27,315 nt of DNA from Pelargonium nanum (Eukaryota; Streptophyta; Magnoliopsida; Geraniales; Geraniaceae), in the NCBI GenBank assembly GCA_036897485.1, contig JAYMTF010001007.1:1-27315 (forward strand). Direction: 5' to 3'. The stretch's first letter is position 1. Each line of letters starts with the position of its first letter. This document shows positions 10,591 to 22,642 of this stretch, in pieces. The translations under genes and the position numbers were made by a program. A model generated the notes under the pieces. It was not told where the DNA came from and ran no database searches. It saw nothing but the letters and a program-made list of their open reading frames with translations.

Positions 10591-11737
10591 GATGTGTCAA
10601 TCTATATATTTCGTATTTTTTAATTTAAATTTTAGTTGTTATTCAATAATTGAAGTGTTTGTTAGGGTGCTTAGAGACTAATTATTTTGATGATGGTATA
10701 AACTATCATATATCATGTTTAATGATTATCAAAGACATTGTTATTTTTCAATATATGTAGTGCATATTGGTTATTTCATGTTTAGATGGAATTATAATAA
10801 TTAATAATTCTTAAATTGTCTCTAGTCAAATCTGACGAGAGAATAATGAGAAGAATACAAAGTATCATCATGAATATGTGATACCATTTAACAATGTAGG
10901 TGATGGTTAATAAATCATTACACTCGATATATGTAAAGGAGAACTACTTCATGATTTACTACTCGTACATTGTAAGTAGAGCTTAAAAATAATAAGATGT
11001 GTTAAAATTATCATTGTTCTTTAATGAGTTGTATACTTTGATACAATTAAAGTGACTGTAACTGAATTGCATATAACAACCGGGCGTGTTCAGTTCTTCC
11101 AAATTATATATATATATATATTTTTGGAGGAAAAAGAATTTAAGCCAAGTTTTTTTTGGTTTAGGCTTAGCCAAACTAATGAGGTGATGACACCTCATTT
11201 AATTTCATCCATGCCCACCCAAGTGAATTGGTGGGTGCGGAGCGACCCGCCCAAATCCAAGATTTTTAATAAGGCGTCACCACCTCATTAATAGCTTAGC
11301 CTAAGCCAAATATTAATTGGCTTAGACTCCCCATACTCTCTTTTTTTAAAGTCTTCCAAATTATATTTAAACATCACCAAGCTCACCTTTCATTTTCTTT
11401 ATCCGTAATTGACACAAGTCACAAACTCAACTGAAAAAAAATACCCTGATATAAAGAAAGACAAGAAACCAATATGATTTGAGAAAATTCTTCTAATTAT
11501 TTTCCTATGTTTCAGACAACAGAAGTAAAAGAAAAGGGGAAATATGTTTAAGGTGGGTCCAGGGCTTAACTTGCCCCTACAATGGATCCACCCCTGCCTT
11601 GCAGGACACTACTGTTCTATCAGTCAAAAATAAAGAAAGATAAGGGCTTATTATTTTCTGGAAAAACTTTAGTTGGCCCTAAAGCCAATCCCCATCCAAA
11701 AATCCATATGCTGTAAGCTTCAATTCTCTTTTCCGTA
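10591..11737. other. AT-rich intergenic DNA between LINE tail and UCP gene
   Basis: Nothing codes here. It contains a short (TA)n run near 11106-11120 and one inverted-repeat element (11141-11324). The right end, about 11640-11737, is the likely 3'UTR of the uncoupling protein gene, which is transcribed leftward. Confidence 0.6.
11141..11324. mobile_element. Small inverted-repeat element (MITE-like)
   Basis: The left end TAAGCCAAG and the following TTTAGGCTTAGCC, ACTAATGAGGTGATGAC match the reverse complement of the right end (TTGGCTTAGGCTAAGC, TTAATGAGGTGGTGAC). This gives imperfect terminal inverted repeats of about 50 bp around a centre of about 80 bp. The size and lack of coding capacity fit a MITE. 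TA dinucleotides at both outer ends could be target-site copies, but the superfamily is not clear. Confidence 0.7.
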
Positions 11738-14700
11738 TCAAGATGATTCTATTTTTTTGACAACCTTCTTCGCCTGCCACAAGAAAAACATACAATGAAC
11801 AAGATATCGTATGCTAGATGTTTGCCAATATGCACTTTTGAGTGGCCGAACCAAATCAGGAGAAACCCAGACAACAAAGCAAGTACAAGAACAGAAAGAG
11901 GTGAAGTTTTCAACTCGTACCTGCTCTAAAGTTAAAAACATGATCACATTCCAGGATCCTAGCCGTCCAAAATTTGGGATAAAACCTTTGTAAAATGCAA
12001 AAATTCCCTGCAAACCAATGGACATAGTAAGTTTGAGTTTCTTTTATCCGAGGCAGTATTTATTTTACAATGCATAAACTCATTTTCATTTTTCACCAAC
12101 CTAGAATGAATGATTGTTAGTGTCGAACAAGTCATGATACATGTTAGTATGTAACAATAGAAAACAGGTATGAAATGATTTCTGTGGCAGATAGAAAAAT
12201 AGAAACCCACTTTTGCTGTAACAGATAAGAAAAATAGATCATACATAACCCGACGTAAATACTACCATATACATCTAAAATGTTTGAGCAAAACGACAGA
12301 AACGCATTCCAAAAATGATCATGAGAGTAGCAAAAAACAAAACATACATCATTTTTCAAAGTCTTGACGAAACAATCAAGGGTGCTTTTGTAAGCAGAAT
12401 CTCCCATCATTCTCGACTTCACCTGCAAAAGAAAAACTATCAATGTAAATGATGAAAAAAATAGTAAAAAGGACAGATTGAGTATATAAAAAGAGTACAA
12501 GAGGGCATAAGGAGGACAGACGAATTCTCACTAACTAATCCTATATCTCTACAAAATTGGGAAAGTGGACAATTATTTTGGGACGGATGGAGTATATAAC
12601 TATCACAAACAGTCTCAATAAACTTTATATGAGATCACACGAAGGTTGAAACAACTGCAATATAAATATTAAAAAATGGGGAACAAAGAACTAAGTGATG
12701 AGACCTAGAACTGACATCGAAGAATGAGATAGTTACCAAGTAACTGTGTCTAGCAAGAGCATTTTAGTTGCTCAGCTTACACAGTTGCATACATGCTAGC
12801 AGAATGATCGCATAATGAAGTATTAGAAGCCAAACAAAGGAATGCGTAAAAGAGCTTAAGTGTAGATAGAGTACCACATCAACTGGGGAACCGATACAGA
12901 CAGCAAAAAAACCTGCCCCTAGGCCAGCAATAAGATGAGTGACAACGTTATCCGTAAAACCAGGAATTTTTAGGATTGTCTGCAGTGAAATATGAAAGTC
13001 AGAAGAAAAAAAAATGATTATATTCAGAAGACATGACATGTACATGTGGAATTATTGATTTTGGCGCGTGGAGTTAACCTGCTTCACTTGATCATAACTG
13101 GCTAATTCAGCAGCATTTATAATAGCATTTCGTGCTATGTTGGGTCCAAGCCCAGTCCAAAGCTTAGCAACTCCTTCCTGAGAATTAGATAACAAGTTAC
13201 AAAATAGGGTCAATTATCAACAGGATAAACATTTTCAAACATTTCAGCAAGAATTTTTTTATTTTATTTAAATTGAAATATATATACATAGACAATTTTA
13301 AATGTACCCAAACAAAATTCATTTATATGAAAAGCTTATAAAAAGGGGGCTATAAACTTCAATTTAAAAATAATATTGTTGTGTTTATTTTATTTTGTGA
13401 GAAGAAAAAAATCTCCACACGGTGAATATCGTTTATTCAAAAATCTTGCCCCCACTAAGAAAAATATATGGACCAATCCCTGCACCCACCCACTTTTTGT
13501 CCCGGTTAGCTAGATTACCTGTTTCACAATTGTGGAGTAAGCATTCAGAGCTCCGGAATAGCGCCTTGGCACCCCAGGGGCTAATTTTCCTTCAGCTTGA
13601 AGTCTGACCTTCACAAGATCAGTTGGATTTGCCACTGTAATTGCTACGGCACCTGTTTAATGGGGCACACACTTATTTAGTAAATCAAGAGTCAAAGAAA
13701 CAGGTAAATTAACCCTACTTGAACAAATAAAGGTTAAGTATCAAGCACAAGATAAATTATCATTGGCCTTGGGTACTAAATACACGAAGCATCCACCACA
13801 ACGCTCACCAGTGGTAAATGCTGCTGCAATTTTCTTAGCTAAAGGAACATCCCCAACAAAGTCTTCACCCACATACAAGTTCTTAACCTGTCAGGCATGC
13901 AGTTCAGATGTTAGATACCAGACAAAAGTTGTACAATATTCAATCCACTCGGCACTCATAATACAAAAATTCAAAACTCACAGGCTCATACAAGCCGATC
14001 CTTAATCCTCCATACAAGCACTGACGATGCAACCCAGGTACAATGCCTTTCCAAAGTGCTGATAAACCTTCTTCCCTAGCGATGGTACCAACCGTGCCCA
14101 ATAGACCTCTGTACTTCGGTAATGACACTCCATCAGCCACAACATTCTTCTGGAGCTGAAGCCTGACTTTAGCAGTGTCCAATGGAATAGTGCAAATCTA
14201 CATCAAATCCAATTAAGATAAGTAGGATAAACCATGCATATTTTGCAAGACAACTTAATACAAGGAAGACTTGGCCTAATTTCAAAAATCCCCAACCTAC
14301 TTCATTGATGACATCCTTAAATGATAAGAATTAGAAGTCAAAACTTTTTTTTTCGTTTTCTGATGGACAAGGTATTTTTGGTCTCATAAAGCACCTACTA
14401 CTTCCCCAAAACCTATCAAGCGGCTGGTCCAATAGGGTGGGGATTTGCATAAGCATAAGGTCATAATCTACACAAGTAAATCTAGGTAACTAGTAAGACA
14501 GTAAGACACTTTTCTTCTAGCTTTGCAAGCTGGATATCCTGGTTTCAATTTTCAAGTTGCTGCTTCCTCCTATTTCCATGTCAACAGTGATTCAGATCAC
14601 TGATTTCCACTGTCAATTATATAGTTCCCTACTTCGCTTTCCAGACCATTCAGATTCCAAATCAAATCAAAGACAACAAACCAAGAGGAAATCAAAATGC

Positions 14701-15562
14701 ACCTCGTCATAGAGAACATTAAAACAATATAATCATGGAATTCACACACCATCTACCAAGCTTATCACACATAAATCGTAATACTTAATAGAAATTCATT
14801 ACTATTTCTTTTTTATTCCATTTTTAAAACATATAAGGTCATTATCTACCCAAGTAAATCTAGATAACTAATAAGCCAGTAAGACACTTTTCTTCTAGCT
14901 TTGCAAGCTGGATATTTTGGTTTCAACATTCAAGTTGCTGCTTCCTCCTATTTCCATGTCAACAGTGATTCAGATCACTGATTTCCACTGTCAATTATAT
15001 AATTCCCTTACCAGACCATTCAGATTCCAAATCACATCAAACACAACAAACCAAGAGGTAATCAAAATGCACCTAGTCATAGAGAACATTAACACAATTT
15101 AATCAGAGCATTCACACACCATCTAACAAGCTCATCACACATAAATCGTAATACTAAATAAAAATTCATTACTAGTTTTTTTATTACATTTTTAAAACAT
15201 ATAATTCCATTTTCACCAAATTTCACTCAATTGCATCCTACACTACATTTCTCATCTCGATCAACAAGAAAATCTGTGTACAAAGCTACGGAATCAAAAC
15301 ACACACCACGCAAACCACAAGATGCGAAAAGAGATGGACCGATCGATACAATCAGATCAAAAACGATGACAAAAAATTCAGAACAAACAAACAACAAAAA
15401 CACAATAATGACAGAAACGAAAAAAGAAAACGAAAGCAGTAAGCGCCAAAAAAAATGATTGAAGAAAAGATACGAAACCTCAGCGAAGCAAGCAGCGAAA
15501 GCGCTGCTGGCAAAAATTCCAGGGAAGGAGATATCGGATTTGGACTTCTGATCGGCCACCAT
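11738..15562 (-). CDS. PUMP1: Mitochondrial uncoupling protein (plant UCP/PUMP)
   Basis: This inner-membrane carrier of the SLC25 family dissipates the proton gradient; plant UCPs are also reported to exchange aspartate and glutamate. Nine minus-strand exons: 15562-15479, 14197-13982, 13887-13809, 13652-13519, 13177-13079, 12979-12875, 12422-12348, 12007-11921, 11773-11738. All junctions keep phase and give 304 aa, close to the 306 aa of Arabidopsis PUMP1. The three carrier signatures are PLDTAK (33-38), PTDLVK (136-141) and PVDVVK (236-241), one per repeat, with six transmembrane helices expected. UCP-type blocks include [37 protein letters not shown] and [16 protein letters not shown]. There is no cleavable presequence, as usual for carriers. 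The ATG at 15562 gives the family-like N-terminus [10 protein letters not shown]. The product is sure; PUMP1 rather than a close paralog is likely. Confidence 0.95.
14455..15202. repeat. Tandem duplication (~375 bp unit) in UCP intron 1
   Basis: Copy 1 (about 14455-14832) and copy 2 (about 14833-15202) begin ATAAGGTCAT and end TTTTTAAAACAT. They share long nearly identical stretches, such as the 20 bases from AGCTTTGCAAGCTGGATAT and the part around CAACAGTGATTCAGATCACTG. Small indels and point changes distinguish them. It explains much of the 1.28 kb length of intron 1. Confidence 0.93.
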
Positions 15563-16170
15563 CTCGGCAACAGCGAAGCAAGACTCAGCGACCGAGTTCA
15601 CGAGATGGAGAGCGACTCAGAAATGCGGCTGAGTCGGGAGCAATTTGACTCGGAAAAGGGAACAAGAGGAACTCGTTCAAATTTTGGTCTGCTATTGCTC
15701 TCTCCTTTTTCGTCACTGAGTCGCTCCTTCGGTTTCTACTTGTACGCAGCAACAAAATACAGAGAATCAAGATTAATTCTCTACACGCGTTTCTATATCC
15801 ACTGTGGTACGACCCTGCAAATCAACGGCTTGTGTTTCAGATTACATGACTGATGACAATTGGTCAAATTGAACAAGTTGAGTTATCAATTAGATAAGGA
15901 TGATGTGTACATGACTTGGAACAAAACCAAAATTATCTTTCCAAAACTATAAATAGAATATTCTTAATTTAGATGGGAAAGTGAGTAAATACTAAATAAT
16001 TCTTTGAACTAGTTTTTTACCCGACGATGTTCGGGTTTCTGTCTCTAGTATCATTTGATTTGGTTTTATTTTATATTACATATTTTGATAATATAATCTC
16101 GACAAAATGTCTAAATACAAATAATGTCAGCTATGATCTGTGATGTAGATTATTGAGCATTCATTCATTA

Positions 16171-16992
16171 GGCTACATTTGATATATTGTAGTGGAAAAT
16201 AATGGAATAACTATTCCATTGTGAATGCTCATTACATGTAGAGTGTTTGGTAAAAATTCAGAATAAATTCTCATTTTATGCAGAAAAATCGTACTAATGT
16301 TTGGTTTGATTATTTTTATATCAAAATGAAGATGGACATTGCTATTTTTTTTATGAATACTTTTAGTATAATTATCAAACATTATTAGAAGATTTTAAAA
16401 TACGTAATGTTTTGACTTAACAACATTATTTGTTAAAAAATGTTATGTGTTATGTATTGTTATCGCTTTTGAAACTTGATTTAAATGTGAAATTATATTT
16501 ACATTGTTTTGATCTAGTACAAACATTAACACATACATACATACATACATATATATACATATAGTTAATAGTTTTATATTAACATTATTTCAAATTTTAC
16601 TTTTCAACGAATTAAAATTTTAACCGTTACTTTCGTTCAAAAAATAATAATTTAACCGTTACTTTATTTGAATGTAATATTAATTCCTTTTAGTCAATAA
16701 TATAATGAAATAATTTAGTAAAATTATATATTATGATTAAAGTGTTATGAAATTATATATTATGTAACATATGACATAATAAAATTTTCAAATTACGTAT
16801 AAGATGTAATAAAAATGTATGATAGTTCAATAATTTAGTTTCAAGAATTTCATTCTAGCTAGGATAAGCTAGCATATATATTCCTTATGTTGAGCTTTCT
16901 AGCTATTCCTGCAATCACCCCAAACATAAAAATAAATAAATAAAGATGTTGGAATGAGTATTCAATTTCATTCCTGCCTATCAAACGTAGCC
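16171..16992. mobile_element. Probable non-autonomous DNA transposon, ~820 bp
   Basis: The left end GGCTACATTTGATAT and the reverse complement of the right end, GGCTACGTTTGATAG, form short terminal inverted repeats. Inside each terminus are matching GGAATGA/GGAATAACTATTCC-like palindromic motifs, a style common in PIF/Harbinger-type elements of dicots. TTA flanks the left end but no matching copy is visible on the right. No transposase is present. Boundaries are plausible; the superfamily is inference. Confidence 0.5.
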
Positions 16993-17241
16993 CAGTTTTG
17001 AACAAATGATCAAATATTATTCACAATGAAAAAAGTCTTCTATTATAACACCATATTTTGAAAGAGTGAATTTAATTATAAAATTATTACTATTTTATCT
17101 AAAAATCCGTATGGAATTCCATTTAAAAAAATATTGCCTATGGAAAATTACTTTGTTTTTCTTAATGATGTAAAAAATTACTTAATTTACTTGAAAAAAT
17201 ATAATTGATTTAAAACTATAATATATTCTCTAAGAAGATAG

Positions 17242-17430
17242 AATAGTGAATATCTAATGTATTATTTCAAATTATATAAAGAATTAAAAATTAAATTTAA
17301 ATTAAATAGTGAATATCTAATGTATCATTATCTTAGCATTTGAAAATAAGTTAGATTTATATTGAATTTATATTAAATAATGAATATCTAATGTATTATT
17401 TCAAATTATATAAAAAATTAAAAATAAAAT
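17242..17430. repeat. Degenerate direct repeats around GAATATCTAATGTAT
   Basis: AATA(G/A)TGAATATCTAATGTAT recurs at 17242, 17305 and 17376. The first and third copies also share TATTTCAAATTATATAAA and the following A-rich tail. This is AT-rich local repetition with no visible function. Confidence 0.75.
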
Positions 17431-18278
17431 AAGTTGACACATGTCGGAAACTTAGAGCGTCACTTGTCATTCAAAGGAGTTGTGTATTTCCTTTATAATA
17501 TATATATTAGATATTAGATTTGATGGTAATAATCAACCACTTATTTTTAATTCATAAAAAGTAAATTGTTATAGGATCTATTTAGGTAGGCTTAAGAGCA
17601 TGGGGTAACTTATATAATTTTTGTGATTTATTGTGAATTGACTTTAAATATTTTAGGGGGACTCCAAAATTCCACAAAAAAACACATGTTATGTACTTGA
17701 AAAAAATTATAATAAAAACAAAAGACATATAGTATCTAATTCTATATCGATTTTGTTATAGTCCAATTTAAAGTATTAAATTATTGATTTTTTGCATTAA
17801 AAATAAAAAGGAAAGATAGCCCGCAACAATAATTGGGGCACGCTGCTGAATTAAAACCTCTAACAAAGGTATTAACTATACAATTGAAATTTGTGATTGT
17901 TATTAGATGAACTTAATCACTTGAAAAAGTAAGTAGTTAAAATATTAAATGAGATAAGACTACAATAATATTTATTGTGATTTTGGTACATGTACATTCA
18001 CAAATCATGTGAAATGTGTACATTAATCTGAGATTACAAAAAAAATAATAATAATAATAATAATTCAGCCTGGTTGTCATATATATTTCCTATTTGATCA
18101 GGTTTCAAAAAATAAAACGTGGAAGTTACTAATTATTTTATTACAGAAGGTGAGAATCCATGTAAAATAGGAAATCATTTTTGAAATTCAAAACACTTGT
18201 ATGTAACCACTCAATTGCAATTTGATTTCTTCTCTTTCCATAGAAAGTGAACAATGGAGGCTTAATCTAATTATTGAA

Positions 18279-18286
18279 TTATATAT
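18279..18286 (+). promoter_or_regulatory. TATA-like element before the prenyltransferase gene
   Basis: ATTATATATTGC lies about 75 bp before the ATG at 18358. The surroundings are AT-rich, so this is only a positional candidate. Confidence 0.3.
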
Positions 18287-18314
18287 TGCTCATTAATCAA
18301 TAATCACTATCAGT

Positions 18315-18338
18315 AGAGACAGAGACAGAGACAGAGAC
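18315..18338 (+). repeat. (AGAGAC)4 microsatellite in the prenyltransferase leader
   Basis: Four perfect AGAGAC units end 20 bp before the ATG at 18358, inside the inferred 5'UTR. Confidence 0.9.
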
Positions 18339-18357
18339 ATAAGCTGATACACAGAAG

Positions 18358-21300
18358 ATGCATCAATCTTCATGCTTGTCTCTTCCTCAATTTTTTTCTC
18401 CAACTCAAGGTACAAATCTTCTTCTTTTTCCTCAACAATTTTATTATTTATTATCTCTTATAAAGTAATGAATCACTAGTGCTTTTTTTGTATTTTAATG
18501 TCTTTCTGTTTCTTTAAGTTTGATAGAGATGTGTATAGAGAATTGTTTTGTAGAAACATCATTACCAAATGAGTTTAAAATAGCTGAAATATGCATGCCC
18601 GTGAAACTCAAATCTTAAATTTGATTGTAAATATTCCCCAAATTCTCACTTCTACATAGTCAATTTGTCACTCGTACTTTGAGCAGTTACATCGACTCAC
18701 CTCTATTTTATTCTTAGAAAATGGTTCGAGAGAGATTTTAAAAAAAAAGTTTATATTAGTTAACGGAGAAGTTTGTGTTCATTAGGTTAAAAAGTGAGAT
18801 GAATACTAATATAACTTTATTCAACGAGCCATTGATGAACAAGGAACGAACTAATATAGATTTGTTCGACTGGAAATTAGGGATTAGCTTGCCTTCCTTC
18901 CGGCGCACGATTAATGAGTTGGTCACGCTACTTCCTAGCTAATGTTTCATCTTTACGCTACAGCTTACTGATAACGATTCTATGTATTTTGTAGCTGCGA
19001 TGGGTACGAGAATGCACCATTTCTGCATGTCTGGTAAGTATGCAAACAAAGATCGATGTACGGATATATAATATCTATCATCTTTTCTTCTTTCTGTTGT
19101 GAATAAACACTCTTCAGAAAAACACGTTTTACTTATAAAACACTTGGCTAATTGATTGAGTTAATTAGACTATAGATAGATTTGATAATATTGTATCTCT
19201 TGTCGCAAATTTATATACATATACTCTTTGATGGCCACATCAATTAATAACCAAACATTTTCAGATTATGTCAAACCAAATCATGTACATGTACAAGTGA
19301 AGCCAACACATAATAGCCTTAGCTTTTCTCAGAGCCAAAGGCATTCCCCGAAGCTCTTAAGAACAGCCTCTATTTCTAAGAGATTCGAGGATACACACAC
19401 TCTGAACCGATCAGAAATATCCCGGGGATGTGCTCCTGTCAAGTCAGTACAAGATTATGCATCAGACTTGAATGACAACGACTGGAGAAGATTTGGTGAT
19501 ACTGTTCGTGAGAAGCTGCATGCATTGTACATGTTTTCGCGTCCTCACACTATATATGGCACTGTGAGTATCTACATTATGGTATTTAATTTCTTTGGGA
19601 ATGGTATAGAAGTATACATTAGCAAGTCACTATACATTGACAGAAAAGAGTTTAAATCTTGTATCAGCTTATAGGAATAACATCAGTTTCGCTTCTTCCA
19701 ATACAAAGTGTTGCTGATCTGTCTCCAGCATTTTTCATTGGATTGTTAAAGGTAAGGATATAGAAACATAGATAAACAAAATGCAAGTATTTCCTTCAAC
19801 GTTTTCAAGTGATCAAGTCTTTTCAATGTTGCAGGCATTGGTTCCATCCGTACTAATGAACGTTTATGTCGTTGGACTAAATCAGTTGTTTGATGTTGAA
19901 ATAGACAAGGTATATAAGTTTTGAATGATTGATTATCCTCAGAAATGTTTACCACTTTCTACTAAACCCTTAAATATATAGTACTAACAATTTTGTTCAA
20001 CATTTTCAGATTAATAAACCCGAACTTCCTCTTGCTAGTGGTGATTTTTCCATGGGAACTGGAATCACAATTGTATTCACATTTTTAGTCATGGTTTGTA
20101 TTTATTACTCTCATACGAAATCTTTTGAATTAAAATTGGAGCTATATAGTAAGAGTTTCTTGTTTTCGTAAGATGGGAATCTGCTAAGCTCTTGGAACTA
20201 ATATGAACTAGTGTAATGTTATTGTAACATATGATTTTAAAAAAATCTGAAGGTTATTTTGATTGTAAATTTTCAACTTAATTCTTCATATATATGTTTC
20301 CCTACAAAATGCCTATAAATTAGCTAATGCCATCCTTTTTTGCTTCTTTATTGTTATTGTTTTACAGAGTTTAGCAATGGGAATAAAGTTTCAATCACCG
20401 CCATTGTTCTATGCCCTTCTCATTAGTTGTTTGCTTGGAAGTGTGTATTCCATTGAAGTAAGTCTTCCATCCCACAAGATTTCGGGAAAGAAAAACATGC
20501 TTTGAACTTGATCAATATTACTGATACTTTATCATGTAACTCTTAGTTACAAATCCCTAATCTCATTACTATTTTCGTAAAGTTATGCGCCTTAAGAAAG
20601 AAAGATTTCAACTACTTGCCGTCTTGCAATATTGCTTACCTTAACAATGGATGTATTATCGTAATATATTAGGTGTTGAGTGTAACTAACTAATTTGATT
20701 TATGGTACTTTTGATTATTGTTTTCCTTGTAGCTTCCTTTACTGAGATGGAAAAAACATGCAGTTCTTGCTGCAACTTGTATTCTTATAGTGAGGGCTGT
20801 TGTTGTTCAAGTGGCTTTCTTTGTACACATCCAAGTATGTAAATCATCTTATTCTATATGTACTTCTCATCTTGCTCGAGTTTATGGATTTTGCTTTAAC
20901 CAACACAATCCTCGTGGCCATAAATACAGAAATATGTGCTTGGTAGACCAATAGCATTTACAAGATCTCTGGTGTTCGGAGTTGCTTTCATGTGCTTCTT
21001 CTCTACTGTTATTGCATTGTTCAAGGTAATTCCAAAGTCTTGTATCATTTAATTCAAAATATGGTTGGGAAAATATGCACGGTAATTCCAAATCCTTTTG
21101 ATCAACAGGACATACCTGATGTGGAAGGGGATAGAGACTTTGGAATTCAATCATTCAGCGTCAACCTCGGGAAAGAAAGAGTGAGTTTGTTAAAATCATT
21201 ATGTTTTCGTCTCAACTAATGCAATTTGGTGTTTGAATATAGCGAAATATGAGAGTTGATGGTTGTATGTCTGTTCTTGAAAGGTATTTTGGCTGTGCGT

Positions 21301-21808
21301 AAACATGTTATTGACAGCATATGGAGCCGCTGTGGTTGTAGGACTATCTTCGCCTTTCATACTTCAAAAACTCGTCATTGTATGTATATATATACACTTT
21401 CGCTCTCTCTCTCTCTAGCTGGAGCTGGATTATACTGATATATGTATATATGTTTGATGCATATATGTATAGGTAGTTGGTCACTTAGCTCTTGCATCTC
21501 TGCTTTTGCTACGAGCTCAATCTATTGATCTTACAAGCAAAACGTCAATTACAAGATTTTACATGTTCATTTGGAAGGTAAACGTTACGTTTCGTTTCCT
21601 CTGCATTCTTACCATTAGCTTCTTTTGAGCTACACATTTCATTTTATGTAACATAACAATACTATATACAGCAACTTCAGTTCAAATTTTTGCAAAGTTG
21701 AATATATTTTATATTGTCTTAATAGAGTATTATAACTGAAATTGATGGTGTTGATTTTGGTTGCAGTTATTCTATGCTGAATACTTTCTTGTTCCGTTCA
21801 TCCGCTGA
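18358..21808 (+). CDS. Plastid UbiA-type aromatic prenyltransferase (homogentisate prenyltransferase-related)
   Basis: This integral membrane enzyme attaches a prenyl chain from a prenyl diphosphate to an aromatic acceptor. Thirteen exons: 18358-18409, 18995-19033, 19265-19563, 19668-19751, 19835-19909, 20010-20093, 20368-20457, 20733-20834, 20930-21025, 21109-21180, 21284-21379, 21473-21577, 21767-21808, all in phase, give 411 aa. Both Mg-diphosphate motifs are intact: NQLFDVEID (174-182) and KDIPDVEGD (307-315). The Ser-rich first ~90 residues fit a plastid transit peptide. Eight or nine hydrophobic helices follow from RPHTIYGT. The C-terminus [20 protein letters not shown] is typical of the homogentisate phytyltransferase (VTE2) group. 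[20 protein letters not shown] and a poorly conserved mid-region depart from what I recall of VTE2 proteins. This suggests a duplicated, specialised enzyme (flavonoid, coumarin or phenolic acid acceptors), but a tocopherol role is not excluded. The 5' exons are the least certain. Confidence 0.92.
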
Positions 21809-22642
21809 CAACTACTGCGAGGTTGAGATGTTCAAAACAAATGTTCAAGTATGAATTGTTGTAAGCTGCATACATATTTATGATATACATGATCATGTAC
21901 CATCATTTTCAATAATTTCGAAGAAACTTCAATGAATGTATTTCGATGATATCAAACTTTTTACTAAATGTGCTGGATATCGTTTTTACTAGGATTAACG
22001 CTCATAATGGTACTTGTACTATTATCAATATGAATCAAAATGGTCCATTTACTTTAAAATGAACCAGTTTATTTCTCGTATTATATCAAAGTGAACCGAA
22101 GTAGTCATTTGGCCTAACGGTCAACTAAATGTCAATTGATGGAATGGACTGTTTCGGTTAAATTTGAAAAAGCACGATGAGTAAATTATTTCATTTTAGT
22201 TTATTGCTGATAGTCCGCGGACCAAATACATGTGTAGTTTATGCACATTTGATGAGGAGTGGCTTGAAACTGATAAATAATCTGCAGCTGAGAAACATAA
22301 ATTTAGAAGGATTTTCTATACATTCATCCAGTGAAACTACTGCTAAAACAAACAAACAAAGCTCTGTAATCCAATTACATCAGCTTTGGCCAAAATCCCT
22401 ACACTAAGAATATATCACTGTCAAAATCTGAGCTCACCTCAACTTGGGGAGAGATGAAATTTACATGAACTAACGACACAATCGCGTCGATGTACAATAA
22501 ATGTATTAACCGGAAAAAGAAAAATCAGAAAATCATTTCTTACTCGCGGTTAAGACCAACTTTTGCAAAACGTATTTAGCTATCTGATGAAGCCATTTTA
22601 GTCGAGGAACTGATGCTCGGATTTTGGTGACGTAAAAAAAGC
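21809..22642. other. Convergent intergenic region between prenyltransferase and receptor kinase
   Basis: Both neighbouring genes end here, the prenyltransferase from the left and the kinase from the right. The prenyltransferase 3'UTR probably runs to about 21960. The kinase 3'UTR probably fills about 22420-22642. The middle (about 21990-22170), with repeated AAAATGAACC/AAAGTGAACC-like words and CCTAACGGTCAACTAAATG, looks like dispersed repeat DNA, but I cannot assign it. No gene is seen. Confidence 0.5.

Larger units (their letters stand above)
15563..18357. other. AT-rich intergenic region: UCP promoter, transposon remnant, prenyltransferase promoter
   Basis: The first 200-300 bp hold the promoter and 5'UTR of the UCP gene (minus strand). 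The rest is about 75% AT or more and has no plausible gene. It contains an inverted-repeat-bounded segment (16171-16992), an (ACAT)5 run (16531-16550), related ~60 bp direct repeats (17242-17430), an (AAT)n run near 18043-18064 and, at the right end, the promoter of the prenyltransferase. Confidence 0.6.

Noticed and set aside
12144..12500. Minus-strand 118-codon hydrophobic frame
   Set aside because: It contains UCP exon 7 but otherwise translates pyrimidine-rich intron sequence.
15231..15853. Plus-strand open frames of 75 and 132 codons near the UCP start
   Set aside because: They overlap UCP exon 1, its promoter and intron 1 and have no recognisable domain; the minus-strand reading matches UCP.
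16531..16560. (ACAT)n/(AT)n tract considered as a regulatory element
   Set aside because: A plain microsatellite inside the putative transposon, with nothing pointing to a function.
21256..21438. Plus-strand 60-codon frame over prenyltransferase exon 11
   Set aside because: It is in a different frame from the UbiA protein and ends in a CT-repeat translation (LSLSLSL).
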